From assembly GCA_003162415.1 (NCBI GenBank), contig PMOL01000009.1, positions 1 to 64,000 on the forward strand: a DNA stretch of 64,000 nucleotides, given 5' to 3'. Made by a program: the position numbers and the translations under genes. Positions 6,438 through 15,381 of this stretch are shown in pieces (within the stretch, counting starts at the first letter, position 1; each line of letters begins with the position of its first letter). The notes beneath the pieces are model-generated. The model saw nothing but the letters and a program-made list of their open reading frames with translations, had not been told where the DNA came from and searched no databases. The stretch comes from Candidatus Dormiibacterota bacterium (GTDB lineage: Bacteria > Chloroflexota > Dormibacteria > Aeolococcales > Aeolococcaceae).

Positions 6438-9143
6438 TTGACCGCAGTGCTGCCGCCCGGCTACCCGCCCGCATGGGCGATCGACGCCGTGCTCGCGGAC
6501 GGCGGCACGGTGCACGTTCGGCCGATCCGCCCCGACGACGCGAAAGCGCATCGGGCGTTCTTCGCGAACCAGTCGCCGCAGAGCGTCCATTTCCGCTTCT
6601 TCGGCCCCAGGTCGGAGCTGAGCGATCGCGAGGTGACCAGGTTCACGACCGTGGACTACCACGACCGGATGGCGTTCGTGGCCTTTCTCCGCGACGAGAT
6701 GATTGCCATCGGTCGCTACGACCGGCTCGCCGCCGGCGACGAGGCCGAGGTCGCGTTTGCGGTGGCGGACGAGCATCAGGGACGCGGGCTGGCAACGTTG
6801 CTCCTGGAGTACCTCGCGACCTACGCGGGCGGCAACGGGATCACGCGCTTCGCGGCCGATACGCTCATCGACAACCGGAGCATGCTCAACGTCTTTCAAG
6901 CGGCTGGGTTCCGGCGGGAAAGCCGATCGATCGAGTATGGAGTCGTCCACCTCGCCTTCGATATCGAGCCGACCGGAGACTCGTTGGCGGCGAGCGAGCG
7001 GCGCGCCTGGACCGCCGGCGTGCACAGCATCTCCAGAATCCTGCAGCCGGCGTCCGTCGCGGTCATTGGCGCGGGACGCAACCCTACCGGTATAGGGCAC
7101 ACGGTCGTCCGCAACCTCGTCGACGGTGGCTTCAAAGGTTTGGTGTACCCGGTCAATCCGCACATCGACACACTGCTTGGGCTCACCTGCTCGCCGGACA
7201 TCGAAGCGATCGATGGACAGGTCGACCTGGCGGTTGTGGCCATCCCCGCCGCACAGTGCCTCGCGGTGGTCGACGCATGTGGTCGCAAGGGCGTCAAGAG
7301 CCTCGTGGTCATCTCCTCGGGCTTCGCAGAGGTCGGTGCGGACGGCGCGGCGCTACAGGCTGAACTGCTCCTGCGCGCCCATCGTGGTGGCATGCGGGTG
7401 GTCGGGCCGAACTGTTTCGGTGTGATCAACAGCGCGCCTGACGTGTGCCTCAATGCCACCTTCGCGTCGAGGGCGCCCATCCACGGCGGCGTCGCATTCG
7501 CGTCGCAGTCGGGCGCCCTGGGCATCGCCATCCTTGAACAGTCCGTGACCTCGGGACTGGGGCTCTCGAGCTTTGTGAGCATGGGGAACAAGAGCGACGT
7601 CAGCAGCAATGACCTGCTGCGATTCTGGAATCAGGACGGTGAGACGCGCGCGATCCTGCTGTATCTGGAGTCGTTCGGCAACCCGCGAGCATTCGCGCGA
7701 GTCGCGCCGGTGGTGTCGCGCACAACGCCGATCGTGGTCGTGAAGTCAGGACGGAGCTCGGCCGGAGCACGCGCTGCCGCATCGCACACCGCAGCGCTTG
7801 CGAGCCCCGATATCATCGTCGATGCGCTCTTCCGGCAGGCCGGTGTCATACGTGTGGATACGCTCGAGGAGTTGCTCGATTGCGGCCAGCTCCTGGCGAA
7901 TCAGCCTGCGCTGGCCGGGAACCGTCTCGCCATCGTCGGCAATGCCGGTGGTGCGGCGGTACTCGCGGCGGATGCGTGCGAAGCGGCCGGCCTCAGTGTC
8001 CCTGAATTCGACGTGGCCACACAGAGCGCCATTCGCGCGGTCGCGCGACCAAATGCAGGCGTGAGCAACCCCGTTGATCTCGGCGCCGACGCGACTCCGG
8101 AGCTCTTCGAGACCGCGCTACGAGCAGCCCTCCGGTCGTCGTCAATCGACGGCGCCGTGGTAATTCTCGCTCCAGTCGCAACGGCCGGCGCAGAAGCCGT
8201 CGCCAGAGCTATCGCCGGAATCGACGCCGGTGCGCGTCCGATCGTGTTCGTGCACCTCGGCGTTGGAGGCGGGCTGACGGCGCTGCGCCATGACGAGGTG
8301 TCAATTCCGTGCTATGCGTTCCCGGAGCGCGCCATTCGAGCACTTGGACGCGTCGCCGAGCATTCGAGCTGGAAGCGCCGGCCAGTGGGTGAGAGCGCAC
8401 ACCTTGATGGCATCGACGCGGGTGCCGCACATATGATCGTCATGGAGTACCTGGCCGGACACCCGGACGGCGGCTGGCTGACGCCAGACGCCGCGGTTGC
8501 GATGGTCCGGGCATTCGGCATCGAGACTGCCGCCGAGATCGCGGTGTCGTCGGCCGATCAGGCCGCCGCGGCCGCGCTCCGGCTGGGTTGCCCGGTGGCG
8601 CTGAAAGCGACTGGAACGACGATCCTGCACAAATCCGATGTGGGTGGCGTCAGCGTCGACCTCGCTTCGGCGCCGGAAGTCGCGGCGGCGTACGCGTCGA
8701 TGGCAGCCCACCTGGGCGATTCCATGGAGGGAGCCATCGTCCAACCCATGCTGCGCGGCGTCGAGCTCATTGCGGGGGTTGTGACCGACCCGTCGTTCGG
8801 CCCGGTGGTCATGTTCGGGAGCGGCGGTACCGCCGTTGAACTCTTTGGCGACAGAGCCCTCCGAATCCTGCCGTTGACCGATCTCGATGCTCACGAGATG
8901 GTCCGGTCGATTCGAGGTGAGCCGCTGCTGCTCGGTCACCGAGGTGCGCCTGCAAGCGACGTTCGGGCGGTCGAAGACGTGCTTCTGCGGGTCGCCCGCC
9001 TCGCGGACGAGGTTCCGCAGGTGGCCGAGATGGATCTGAATCCGCTGATCGCTTCTCCACGTGGTGCGGTGGCCGTTGATGTGCGTATCCGTGTGGCGCC
9101 GTGGCGACGACGCGCCGAACAGGACGTTCGCCGCCTGCGCTGA
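6438..9143 (+). CDS. GNAT acetyltransferase fused to ADP-forming acetate/acyl-CoA ligase
   Basis: A roughly 901-residue fusion. Residues about 20-180 are a GNAT domain with the acetyl-CoA loop in VADEHQGRGLATLLLEYL. The rest is an NDP-forming acyl-CoA synthetase: a Rossmann CoA-binding domain (VAVIGAGRNPTGIGHTVVRN), succinyl-CoA-synthetase-like domains with the phospho-His candidate in AASHTAALAS, and a C-terminal ATP-grasp (ALKATGTTILHKSDVGG). Such enzymes either make ATP from acyl-CoA or, as Pat-type lysine acetyltransferases, modify acetyl-CoA synthetase; both roles are possible. The start is uncertain: TTG at 6438 or GTG at 6447, neither with a strong ribosome site. A zinc alcohol dehydrogenase follows on the same strand, consistent with acetate/alcohol metabolism. 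Confidence 0.88.
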   Translation: MTAVLPPGYPPAWAIDAVLADGGTVHVRPIRPDDAKAHRAFFANQSPQSVHFRFFGPRSELSDREVTRFTTVDYHDRMAFVAFLRDEMIAIGRYDRLAAGDEAEVAFAVADEHQGRGLATLLLEYLATYAGGNGITRFAADTLIDNRSMLNVFQAAGFRRESRSIEYGVVHLAFDIEPTGDSLAASERRAWTAGVHSISRILQPASVAVIGAGRNPTGIGHTVVRNLVDGGFKGLVYPVNPHIDTLLGLTCSPDIEAIDGQVDLAVVAIPAAQCLAVVDACGRKGVKSLVVISSGFAEVGADGAALQAELLLRAHRGGMRVVGPNCFGVINSAPDVCLNATFASRAPIHGGVAFASQSGALGIAILEQSVTSGLGLSSFVSMGNKSDVSSNDLLRFWNQDGETRAILLYLESFGNPRAFARVAPVVSRTTPIVVVKSGRSSAGARAAASHTAALASPDIIVDALFRQAGVIRVDTLEELLDCGQLLANQPALAGNRLAIVGNAGGAAVLAADACEAAGLSVPEFDVATQSAIRAVARPNAGVSNPVDLGADATPELFETALRAALRSSSIDGAVVILAPVATAGAEAVARAIAGIDAGARPIVFVHLGVGGGLTALRHDEVSIPCYAFPERAIRALGRVAEHSSWKRRPVGESAHLDGIDAGAAHMIVMEYLAGHPDGGWLTPDAAVAMVRAFGIETAAEIAVSSADQAAAAALRLGCPVALKATGTTILHKSDVGGVSVDLASAPEVAAAYASMAAHLGDSMEGAIVQPMLRGVELIAGVVTDPSFGPVVMFGSGGTAVELFGDRALRILPLTDLDAHEMVRSIRGEPLLLGHRGAPASDVRAVEDVLLRVARLADEVPQVAEMDLNPLIASPRGAVAVDVRIRVAPWRRRAEQDVRRLR

Positions 9144-9364
9144 CCGGATCGGTCGTTCGATTCTCTCCGTCGTGTCGACGCGCGGCCACTGCGACGACGC
9201 AGCGCGTTCAAGGTGGGCGACGTGATGCCTCGCAGGTCGAAGCCAAATGGCCCGCGCACATCAGGACTGATGACCCTGGTGCAGGTGAGCCGATGCGCGG
9301 ACACTCAACTCAGCGGAGCGTTCGCTATTCAGCACGCAGCAATCACCAACAGGAGCACGCAGCT

Positions 9365-10462
9365 ATGAAGGCACTTGTCTACCACGGTCCCGGGCGCATG
9401 GCCTGGGAGGAAGCTCCGAAGCCGGAAATCGCCGCGGACACTGACGCGATTGTCCGGGTCGACGCCACCACTATCTGCGGCACGGACCTGCACATCATGA
9501 AGGGTGATCTTCCCGCAACCACCGACGGGCGAATCCTCGGGCACGAAGCCGTCGGCACCGTCGAGTCGGTTGGCATCGCGGTGAAGACCGTGAAGCCAGG
9601 AGACCGTGTGCTCGTCTCCTGCGTCAGCGCGTGCGGGACATGCAGGTTCTGTCGCGAAGCACGCTACGGGCAGTGCCTCGGTGGCGGCGGCTGGATCCTC
9701 GGTTACATGATCGACGGCACCCAGGCCGAATATGTGCGCGTGCCGTTTGCGGACACGTCCACGTATCCCGTCCCGGCGGGAGTCAGTGACGAGGATCTGC
9801 TCATGCTCGCAGACATCCTCCCGACCAGCTATGAAGTCGGAGTGCTCAACGGTCACATCTCGCCGGGCGACGTCGTCGCGGTCGTCGGTGCCGGCCCCAT
9901 CGGGCTCGCCGCGATGTTGACGGCGCAACTCTTCAGCCCCACGCACATCATCGCGATCGACCTCGCGGATGTCCGCCTGGAGGCAGCCAAGCGCTTCGGC
10001 GCGGATGTGGTTATCAACAGCGGGCGCGACGATGCTCTCGCTGTGGTGCGCAAGCTCACCGGCGGCCTCGGAGCTGATGTCGCCATCGAGGCGGTCGGTA
10101 TTCCGGCTACGTTTGAGCTCGCGACCACCCTGGTGCGACCCGGGGGCCGGATCGCCAATGTCGGCGTGCACGGCAAGCCGGCGACGCTGCATCTGGAGAC
10201 GCTGTGGACGCGTAACGTCACCATCACCACGGGCTTGGTTGACACCTTCAGCACACCGACCCTAATCCGCCTGCTCGCCGGAGGCCAACTCCACACCGAC
10301 GCGTTTGTCACCCAGCGCTTTGCGCTCGACGAGATGGTGGCCGCGTACGACACCTTTGGGCGGGCTTCGGAGACCGGTGCGCTCAAGGTGGTGCTCACGG
10401 CTGCGAGCGCTTCGCCCAATGGAAAGGTGGCCGAGCTCGCGGGCGCACTAGCGGGGCGATGA
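9365..10462 (+). CDS. Zinc-dependent alcohol dehydrogenase (MDR family)
   Basis: A 365-residue medium-chain dehydrogenase/reductase. Catalytic zinc ligands are in TTICGTDLH and GHEAVG, the structural zinc site is CGTCRFCREARYGQC, and the NAD(P) fold carries VVGAGPIGLAAM. The ILGYMIDGTQAEYVRVP segment is typical of the bacterial secondary/isopropanol-type alcohol dehydrogenases. The start ATG at 9365 follows AGGAG by nine bases; an upstream in-frame extension has no protein-like character. It probably interconverts an alcohol and aldehyde or ketone and may feed the upstream acyl-CoA synthetase pathway. The 221 bases before it show no gene. Confidence 0.92.
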   Translation: MKALVYHGPGRMAWEEAPKPEIAADTDAIVRVDATTICGTDLHIMKGDLPATTDGRILGHEAVGTVESVGIAVKTVKPGDRVLVSCVSACGTCRFCREARYGQCLGGGGWILGYMIDGTQAEYVRVPFADTSTYPVPAGVSDEDLLMLADILPTSYEVGVLNGHISPGDVVAVVGAGPIGLAAMLTAQLFSPTHIIAIDLADVRLEAAKRFGADVVINSGRDDALAVVRKLTGGLGADVAIEAVGIPATFELATTLVRPGGRIANVGVHGKPATLHLETLWTRNVTITTGLVDTFSTPTLIRLLAGGQLHTDAFVTQRFALDEMVAAYDTFGRASETGALKVVLTAASASPNGKVAELAGALAGR

Positions 10463-10574
10463 GAGGGGACGGAACTGAGGATGCTCTCGAGGGTGTCGTA
10501 CCTCTTCGGGCGCAGGAAACATTTGATGGGTGAGGCCGGATGCATACATACCGGATCGGACTGATGCAAACACA

Positions 10575-11189
10575 CTAGTCGCAGCAACGAATATGCTGCA
10601 CCAGAGCGAGAACGGCAGGCACCCGCAGCGTGAGGATGCCTGCTTCGACCCGGCTGCGAAGTCGATCGAAGAGGGCAGTGTCACTCGCCGAACCGAACGA
10701 CGAAATCGGGTGGATCGCGATGCCGCGCTCGCTGGGACCTCTCTACCCCTTGAGCGTCACGAGTCCGCCGCCGTCGGCGACGGCTGCAAGCGCCAGAGCA
10801 TCAAGGCTTGCAGTGTCAACGAGAGCGGGCGCTCCCGACGGCACCTGGCGGCGGATCGCAGCACCGAAGTCGTCACCCGGTTCCACGACGAGGTCAGCAC
10901 CGAGACTACGCACGAGGTCTTCATCAGGCTGAGCTGCCGCCGCGAGAACCGTCAGGCCGTCGGCCTTGGCCAACTGGATCGCGTAGCCGCCAACAGTACC
11001 CGCGCTGCCGACAATTGCAACGGTGGCCCCGCGAGGGAGTGCGAGAGCGTCGAGTGCGAGCCGCGCAGTGGTCGCATTCAGGAGCAGAGTCGACGCCGCA
11101 GCAAAAGTAGCTCCGCTCGGAACGTGCAGAACCGATGGCTCGCCGACCACAACCTGTTCCGCGTAGGCGCCCACCATGCTGCCACATAT
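10575..11189 (-). pseudogene. Decayed MDR (quinone oxidoreductase-like) gene with in-frame amber stop
   Basis: The reverse strand encodes the C-terminal two thirds of a medium-chain NADP-dependent oxidoreductase: AYAEQVVVGEPSVLHVPSG, the nucleotide-binding loop VGSAGTVGGYAIQLAK, then VTLKG and a TAG at 10743-10745. Reading continues in the same frame after the TAG for 55 residues (RGPSERGIAIHPI, then FDRLRSRVEAG) to a second stop at 10575, exactly as the family would continue. The N-terminal catalytic domain (about 100 residues) is missing upstream, where the threonine synthase promoter lies. The stop replaces a position that is usually Trp or Phe, so a TGG to TAG change is likely. With both truncation and nonsense it is almost certainly inactive. 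Confidence 0.8.
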
Positions 11190-11336
11190 CGCACCGAGCG
11201 TTGCGGGTATATTCTCGCGCGATGTCCTCTCCGATGCTTTTGTGCGGTGTCGTCGCGGGTCCGCTGTTTGTGAATACTCCACCCCGAACTGATTGCCTGG
11301 ACCGTTTGTGGGTCAGCGCCGGCTGAGGTGTTTCCA

Positions 11337-12653
11337 ATGCGCCCGGGCGCTGAGGGTTCCGGCGCGAGCGGTTCCACCCTGACCCACCTCGAAGGCGGGC
11401 TCAGTCGCGTCTCCTATCCAGCCGACGAACTCGCGACCATTGACCCGCTCGACGGCCGTCCGCTCCTCGCCCGCTATGACCTCGAGCGCGCGGCGAGGAC
11501 CCTGCGCGATCGGCAGCACGACGTGCGCAGCCCTGTACGTGGCGTCTGGCGATGGCACGACGTGCTTCCGGTGCGTGACTGGTCGAACGTCGTGACGCTG
11601 GGGGAGGGCTCGACCCCTTTGCTGGAGGCGACGCGCGTTGGGCGTGCGTACGGGATCAGCCGGCTGCTCGTGAAAGCAGAGAGCCTGAACCCGACCGGAT
11701 CCTTCAAGGCGCGCGGCATGTCGGTCGCGGTGAGTCGCGGCATCGAGCTTGGAGCCACGAGCTTCGTGATGCCGTCGGCGGGGAAGGCCGGTGGCGCGCT
11801 GGCCGCATACGCGGGCGTCGCGGGGGTGCAGGCGACGGTGGTGATGCCGAGTGACGCGCCCATCGTGAACCAGGCCGAGGTCGCGGCATGCGGCGCCGAT
11901 CTCATCCTCGTGGACGGCCTCATCTCGGACTGCGGGCGGTTGACGGCGCGCATCGCCGAGCGCACCGGCGCATTCAATCTCAGCACGCTGAAGGAGCCGT
12001 ATCGCGTCGAGGGGAAGAAGACGATGGGGATCGAACTTGCCGAGGACCTCGGCTGGTCGCTTCCCGATGTGATCGTGTACCCGATGGGTGGTGGGACCGG
12101 ACTCATCGGGATGTGGAAGGCATTCGCGGAGCTCGAGGAGATGGGCATGCTCGGCAGTGCCCGGCCCCGGATGATCGGTGTGCAGGTCGAGGGATGCGCG
12201 CCGTTGGTGCGCGCGTTCCTCGCAGGCAGGCAATTCGCGGAGCCGTGGGTAGACGCCACCACCGAGGCGGCGGGGTTACGTGTGCCGAGCACCGTTGGTG
12301 ACTTTCTCGTCCTCGAAGCGATCAGTGCATCGGGTGGCACCGCGATCGCAGTGCCAGAAGCTGCGCTTGTACCAACTCAGGCCTTCGCGGCACGCCATGG
12401 CGCCGGATTCCTGAGCCTCGAGTCGGCCGCAGCATTCGCGGCGCTGCCGGAGCTCAGGAGTCAGCGCGCCGTCGAACCGGGCGACACGGTGGTCGTGTTC
12501 GACACCGGTGCCGGGTTCAAATCGACGCTGCCGGAACTGCCGTCGCGACGATCCGTGAGCGCGAAAGACGCAGACTGGGAGCCATTGCTCAGCGGCTACG
12601 CACCGGCGAGCCGGGCGGGGACCACCTCAGTCCGTGGCGACGGCGCGTCCTGA
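11337..12653 (+). CDS. thrC: Threonine synthase
   Basis: A 438-residue fold-type II PLP enzyme converting O-phosphohomoserine to threonine. The PLP lysine lies in GSFKARG (Lys124 from the ATG at 11337), followed by PSAGKAGGALAAYAG (the phosphate-binding neighbourhood), and the glycine loop PMGGGTGLIGMWKA. ATG 11337 is six bases after GAGGTG; a GTG at 11328 is the alternative. The Cys residues that usually form an N-terminal zinc ribbon in this subfamily are absent here (the stretch THLEGGLSRVSYPADEL replaces it). Other threonine or homoserine genes are not adjacent. Its 3' end overlaps the convergent PHP gene by 27 bases. Confidence 0.88.
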   Translation: MRPGAEGSGASGSTLTHLEGGLSRVSYPADELATIDPLDGRPLLARYDLERAARTLRDRQHDVRSPVRGVWRWHDVLPVRDWSNVVTLGEGSTPLLEATRVGRAYGISRLLVKAESLNPTGSFKARGMSVAVSRGIELGATSFVMPSAGKAGGALAAYAGVAGVQATVVMPSDAPIVNQAEVAACGADLILVDGLISDCGRLTARIAERTGAFNLSTLKEPYRVEGKKTMGIELAEDLGWSLPDVIVYPMGGGTGLIGMWKAFAELEEMGMLGSARPRMIGVQVEGCAPLVRAFLAGRQFAEPWVDATTEAAGLRVPSTVGDFLVLEAISASGGTAIAVPEAALVPTQAFAARHGAGFLSLESAAAFAALPELRSQRAVEPGDTVVVFDTGAGFKSTLPELPSRRSVSAKDADWEPLLSGYAPASRAGTTSVRGDGAS

Positions 12654-13682
12654 ATTAGCGAGCTCCGTCCTCCTCGTCCATGCGACGAGGTCGTCCGCCG
12701 GCATGGTGTTGATGACCATTTCGGCTGAAACATCGCACGCGGCAGCGCGCTCGCAGCCGCGCAGCTGCCACTCGAGCTGACCCGGCGCGTGCGCGTCGGT
12801 GTCGATGGCGACCCGGCATCCGGTCTCGATCGCAAGCTTCAGCAGGCGAGTTGGGGGATCGAGCCGTTCCGGACGTGAGTTGATCTCGACCGCGACGTGA
12901 TGCTCGCGGCACTCCGCGAAGACAGCGTCCGCATCGAACTGCGACTCGGGTCTCCCCCGGCCGACGACGATCCGCCCGGTGCAGTGACCGAGAACGTCCA
13001 TGTGCGGGTTGCGGATTGCCGTGAGCATTCGCGGTGTCATCTCCGCCGGCGGCATGCGGAGCTTCGAATGCACGCTTGCCACCACGACGTCGAGCTGCGC
13101 GAGCAACTCCGGTTCCTGGTCGAGCGAGCCGTCGTCGAGAATGTCGACCTCGATGCCGGTGAGGATGCGAAACGGCGCGAGCCGTGCGTTGATGCCGCGC
13201 ACCACGTCGAGTTGCTCGCGGAGCCGCGCGGGGCTCAGCCCGCGCGCCACCGTGAGCCGCGGTGAGTGATCGGTGAGGACGATGTACTCGTGCCCAAGGG
13301 CGATCGCGGTCCGAGCCATGTCCTCGATGGGGCTGCCGCCGTCCGACCAGTCCGAGTGCACGTGGCAGTCACCGCGCAGTGCCCGGCGCAGCGCCAGCGC
13401 CTCGTCCGCAATGGGCGGGGCCTCGGTTTCGAGGCGTTGCAGGTATGCCGGGATCGCCCCAGTCAGCGCCTCCTCAATGACCCGCGCCGTAGCCGGCCCG
13501 ATCCCGGCGAGATCTTGCAGGGCGCCGCGCCTGCTCCGCTCCTCAAGCTCCGAATCGGGAAGCGCACGAACGACGGCGGCCGCATTGCGAAAGGCACGCA
13601 CGCGATAGGAAGGTTCTTGCTCGCGTTCGAGGATGTACGCAATGCGCTCGAGAGCTGCAACGGCGTCTTGGCGGCGTCTCAA
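12627..13682 (-). CDS. PHP-domain phosphoesterase with N-terminal helix-hairpin-helix region (PolX C-terminal-like)
   Basis: A 351-residue protein with an N-terminal helical/HhH part (YRVRAFRNAAAVVRALP, LAGIGPATARVIEEAL) resembling the 8-kDa domain of family X polymerases, and a PHP domain: GDCHVHSDWSDGG, IVLTDHSPRL, GIEVDIL, VVASVHSKL, GHCTGR, EINSRP and DTDAHAPGQL supply the metal-binding His and Asp residues. The polymerase palm/nucleotidyl-transferase part of PolX is missing, so this is a stand-alone PHP hydrolase; relatives are annotated as histidinol-phosphatase-like or PHP family proteins. The start at 13682 is a TTG. It is convergent and overlapping with threonine synthase. Confidence 0.83.
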   Translation of the reverse strand: MRRRQDAVAALERIAYILEREQEPSYRVRAFRNAAAVVRALPDSELEERSRRGALQDLAGIGPATARVIEEALTGAIPAYLQRLETEAPPIADEALALRRALRGDCHVHSDWSDGGSPIEDMARTAIALGHEYIVLTDHSPRLTVARGLSPARLREQLDVVRGINARLAPFRILTGIEVDILDDGSLDQEPELLAQLDVVVASVHSKLRMPPAEMTPRMLTAIRNPHMDVLGHCTGRIVVGRGRPESQFDADAVFAECREHHVAVEINSRPERLDPPTRLLKLAIETGCRVAIDTDAHAPGQLEWQLRGCERAAACDVSAEMVINTMPADDLVAWTRRTELANSGRAVATD

Positions 13683-13725
13683 TTTGGCCGTCGCCAGACC
13701 ATGACGTGGCGCTGGTTCGGGAACC

Positions 13726-14205
13726 TCAGCGCACCGCTTTTTTCACGAGCGCTGTGATCTTTGCCTCTTCGATGGCGGTCAACTTCGTGAGCGCATACGA
13801 ATTCGGCCACATCCCGCCGTCGTCGAGTTTCGCCTTGTCGCTGAAGCCGAGTGTCTGGTATCTGACTTTGAACTTTCCTGCGTTTTGGAAGAAGCAGATG
13901 ACATCGCCGTCCTTTGTGTACGCCGGCATTCCGTACCAGGTTTTCGGTGCGAGGACCGGTGCTGCGGCTTTGATCAGAGCGTGGATCTTCCTGGCCATCG
14001 CGCGATCCGGTTCCTGCATCCTCGCGATCGCAGCAAGCAATTCAAGTTCGCCATCAGCCCTCGCGGCCTCCGCCTTCAGTTCCTGGACGCGCGCTCGCGC
14101 AGCGGCCTTTTCTTCGGCGCTGAATCCCTGGGAGGCTTTGGCGTTCGTGCTGGTGCGCGTCGCCGAGCTCGGCTTCGTCCTGGCTGCGGTCTTCGTCGGG
14201 GCCAT
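13726..14205 (-). CDS. DUF1801 / YdhG-like protein
   Basis: A 159-residue protein with an Ala/Lys/Thr-rich N-terminal tail (about 30 residues) and a charged helix followed by a DUF1801-type domain: [40 protein letters not shown] and [10 protein letters not shown] match the frataxin-like YdhG/iron-chaperone family. The ATG at 14205 has CAGGAG eight bases upstream. Function in the family is poorly defined; an iron-handling or ligand-binding role has been proposed for some members. It is on the same strand as the PHP gene, 43 bases upstream of it. Confidence 0.8.
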   Translation of the reverse strand: MAPTKTAARTKPSSATRTSTNAKASQGFSAEEKAAARARVQELKAEAARADGELELLAAIARMQEPDRAMARKIHALIKAAAPVLAPKTWYGMPAYTKDGDVICFFQNAGKFKVRYQTLGFSDKAKLDDGGMWPNSYALTKLTAIEEAKITALVKKAVR

Positions 14206-14352
14206 GGTTCGCGCTCCTGTCCGAGAGTTGGTGGGTGCGACATGCGCGAAACCAATCTTATTCGGGCGGTCCGCGTCGGCGAGCCGCCCGGCGTCAAAGG
14301 GCACGATATCGATAGCCCGCACGCCGGACGGTGCGTGATCGACCCTGGACGA

Positions 14353-15249
14353 CTAGATCACGGACTCGGCCCTTGCACGGTAACTCCCCTGGCGGAACTC
14401 GTCGGTGAGTGACGGACGCGACGGCTGCCAGCCGAGTCCGGCGCGGGCCCTGGCGGCGTCCGTGCGCTGATCGAGCAGCAACACCTCGGCAAAGTAGTCG
14501 CCGAGGCGCGTCCGAGCCTCGGCCTCGGAACCCGGCACCGCCCCCGGAGCGCCGGCCGCGACCGCGGCAGCCTCGGTGAGCTCAGCGACGGTCGGATTCA
14601 ATCCGTTACCGATCACGTAGTAGCCGCGAGCCGTGTCATCTTCCAGCACGCGCCGGAAGACCTCTGCAAGATCCGCAACATGCACGTTGGACCAGTGCTG
14701 CGCTCCCGTGCCGAGCATGATCAGATTGCCGGCGGCGTCCCGAGGCGAACCGAGCAGCAGCCCCGGAATCGCGCCGCCTCCGTCACCGTAGGCCACGCTC
14801 GACACGACCACGACCCCGCGCAAGTCCTTGGCGTCGAACACTCGGCGCTCGTTTGGCTCCTTCCAGGCCACCATCGCTGGAGCGTTGAACGGCGAGCGCT
14901 CGCTGATGGCAGCGTTGGCACCGTAGACCCAGATGCCGCTGATGCTGATGTAGGGCTTGCCGGTGCCATCGAAAGCCTCGATCGCCGCGTCGACCACCGC
15001 ACTGTCGAGGGCCGCGCTGGTCTCGTCATTGGGGCTCGCGGTGTGGATCGCCGCATCCGCCTGAAGCAGCAGGCTCACCACCGCCGGTCAATCGTAGAGG
15101 TCGACGACGGCCGTCTGAACCTCGGGACCAAGCCTGTCGGCCTGAGCTTGGTCGCGAACGAGCGCTGCCACCTTATGGCCGCGCTCCTGCAGTTCTCTCA
15201 GGACGTGAGATCCCACGAACCCCGTCGCTCCGGTGAGTGCCACGTTCAT
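14353..15249 (-). pseudogene. NAD-dependent epimerase/dehydratase gene with an in-frame TGA
   Basis: From an ATG at 15249 the reverse strand encodes an extended-SDR Rossmann start (MNVALTGATGFVGSHVLREL) and VQTAVVDLYD, then TGA at 15088-15090, and continues in the same frame with PAVVSLLLQADAAIHTASP to 14353. The continuation contains YISISGIWVYGA, WKEPNERRV, WSNVHVADLAEVFRRVLED and a normal C-terminus. Homologues usually have an Arg at the stop position, so a CGA to TGA change explains it. Everything else looks intact, so this is a recent nonsense mutation, a sequencing error or rare readthrough. It is divergent from a MarR gene with a 16-bp palindrome between them. Confidence 0.82.
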
Positions 15250-15290
15250 CTTCGGTTGCCCTCCTGGCATGATCGCTGGCGAGGAGGCCA

Positions 15291-15306
15291 GCTTGAACGT
15301 TCAAGC
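15291..15306. promoter_or_regulatory. Perfect 16-bp palindrome, probable MarR operator
   Basis: GCTTGAACGTTCAAGC is a perfect dyad located 42 bases before the epimerase start codon and 76 bases before the MarR start. Further TTGAAGTGTCAAG-like and CCGTCAAG half-sites follow to about 15335. Short TTGAAC/GTTCAA palindromes are typical MarR targets; use by the MarR protein encoded at 15382 is inferred from position. Confidence 0.6.
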
Positions 15307-15381
15307 TTGAAGTGTCAAGTGAACCGTCAAGTCGCTATTTCCTTCACTTGAAAAAGGGAGTGACCGGGGTATGCTTGCGGG

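Noticed and set aside
14206..14352. N-terminal extension of the DUF1801 gene to 14322, or a plus-strand gene covering 13885-14412
   Set aside because: ATG 14205 has a good ribosome site, the extension has no family similarity, and the plus frame lies opposite two recognised genes.
15088..15090. Recoding of TGA as a sense codon in this organism
   Set aside because: Many genes in the window end cleanly at TGA, including overlapping ATGA/GTGA junctions, so TGA is a normal stop. The other interrupted gene uses TAG.
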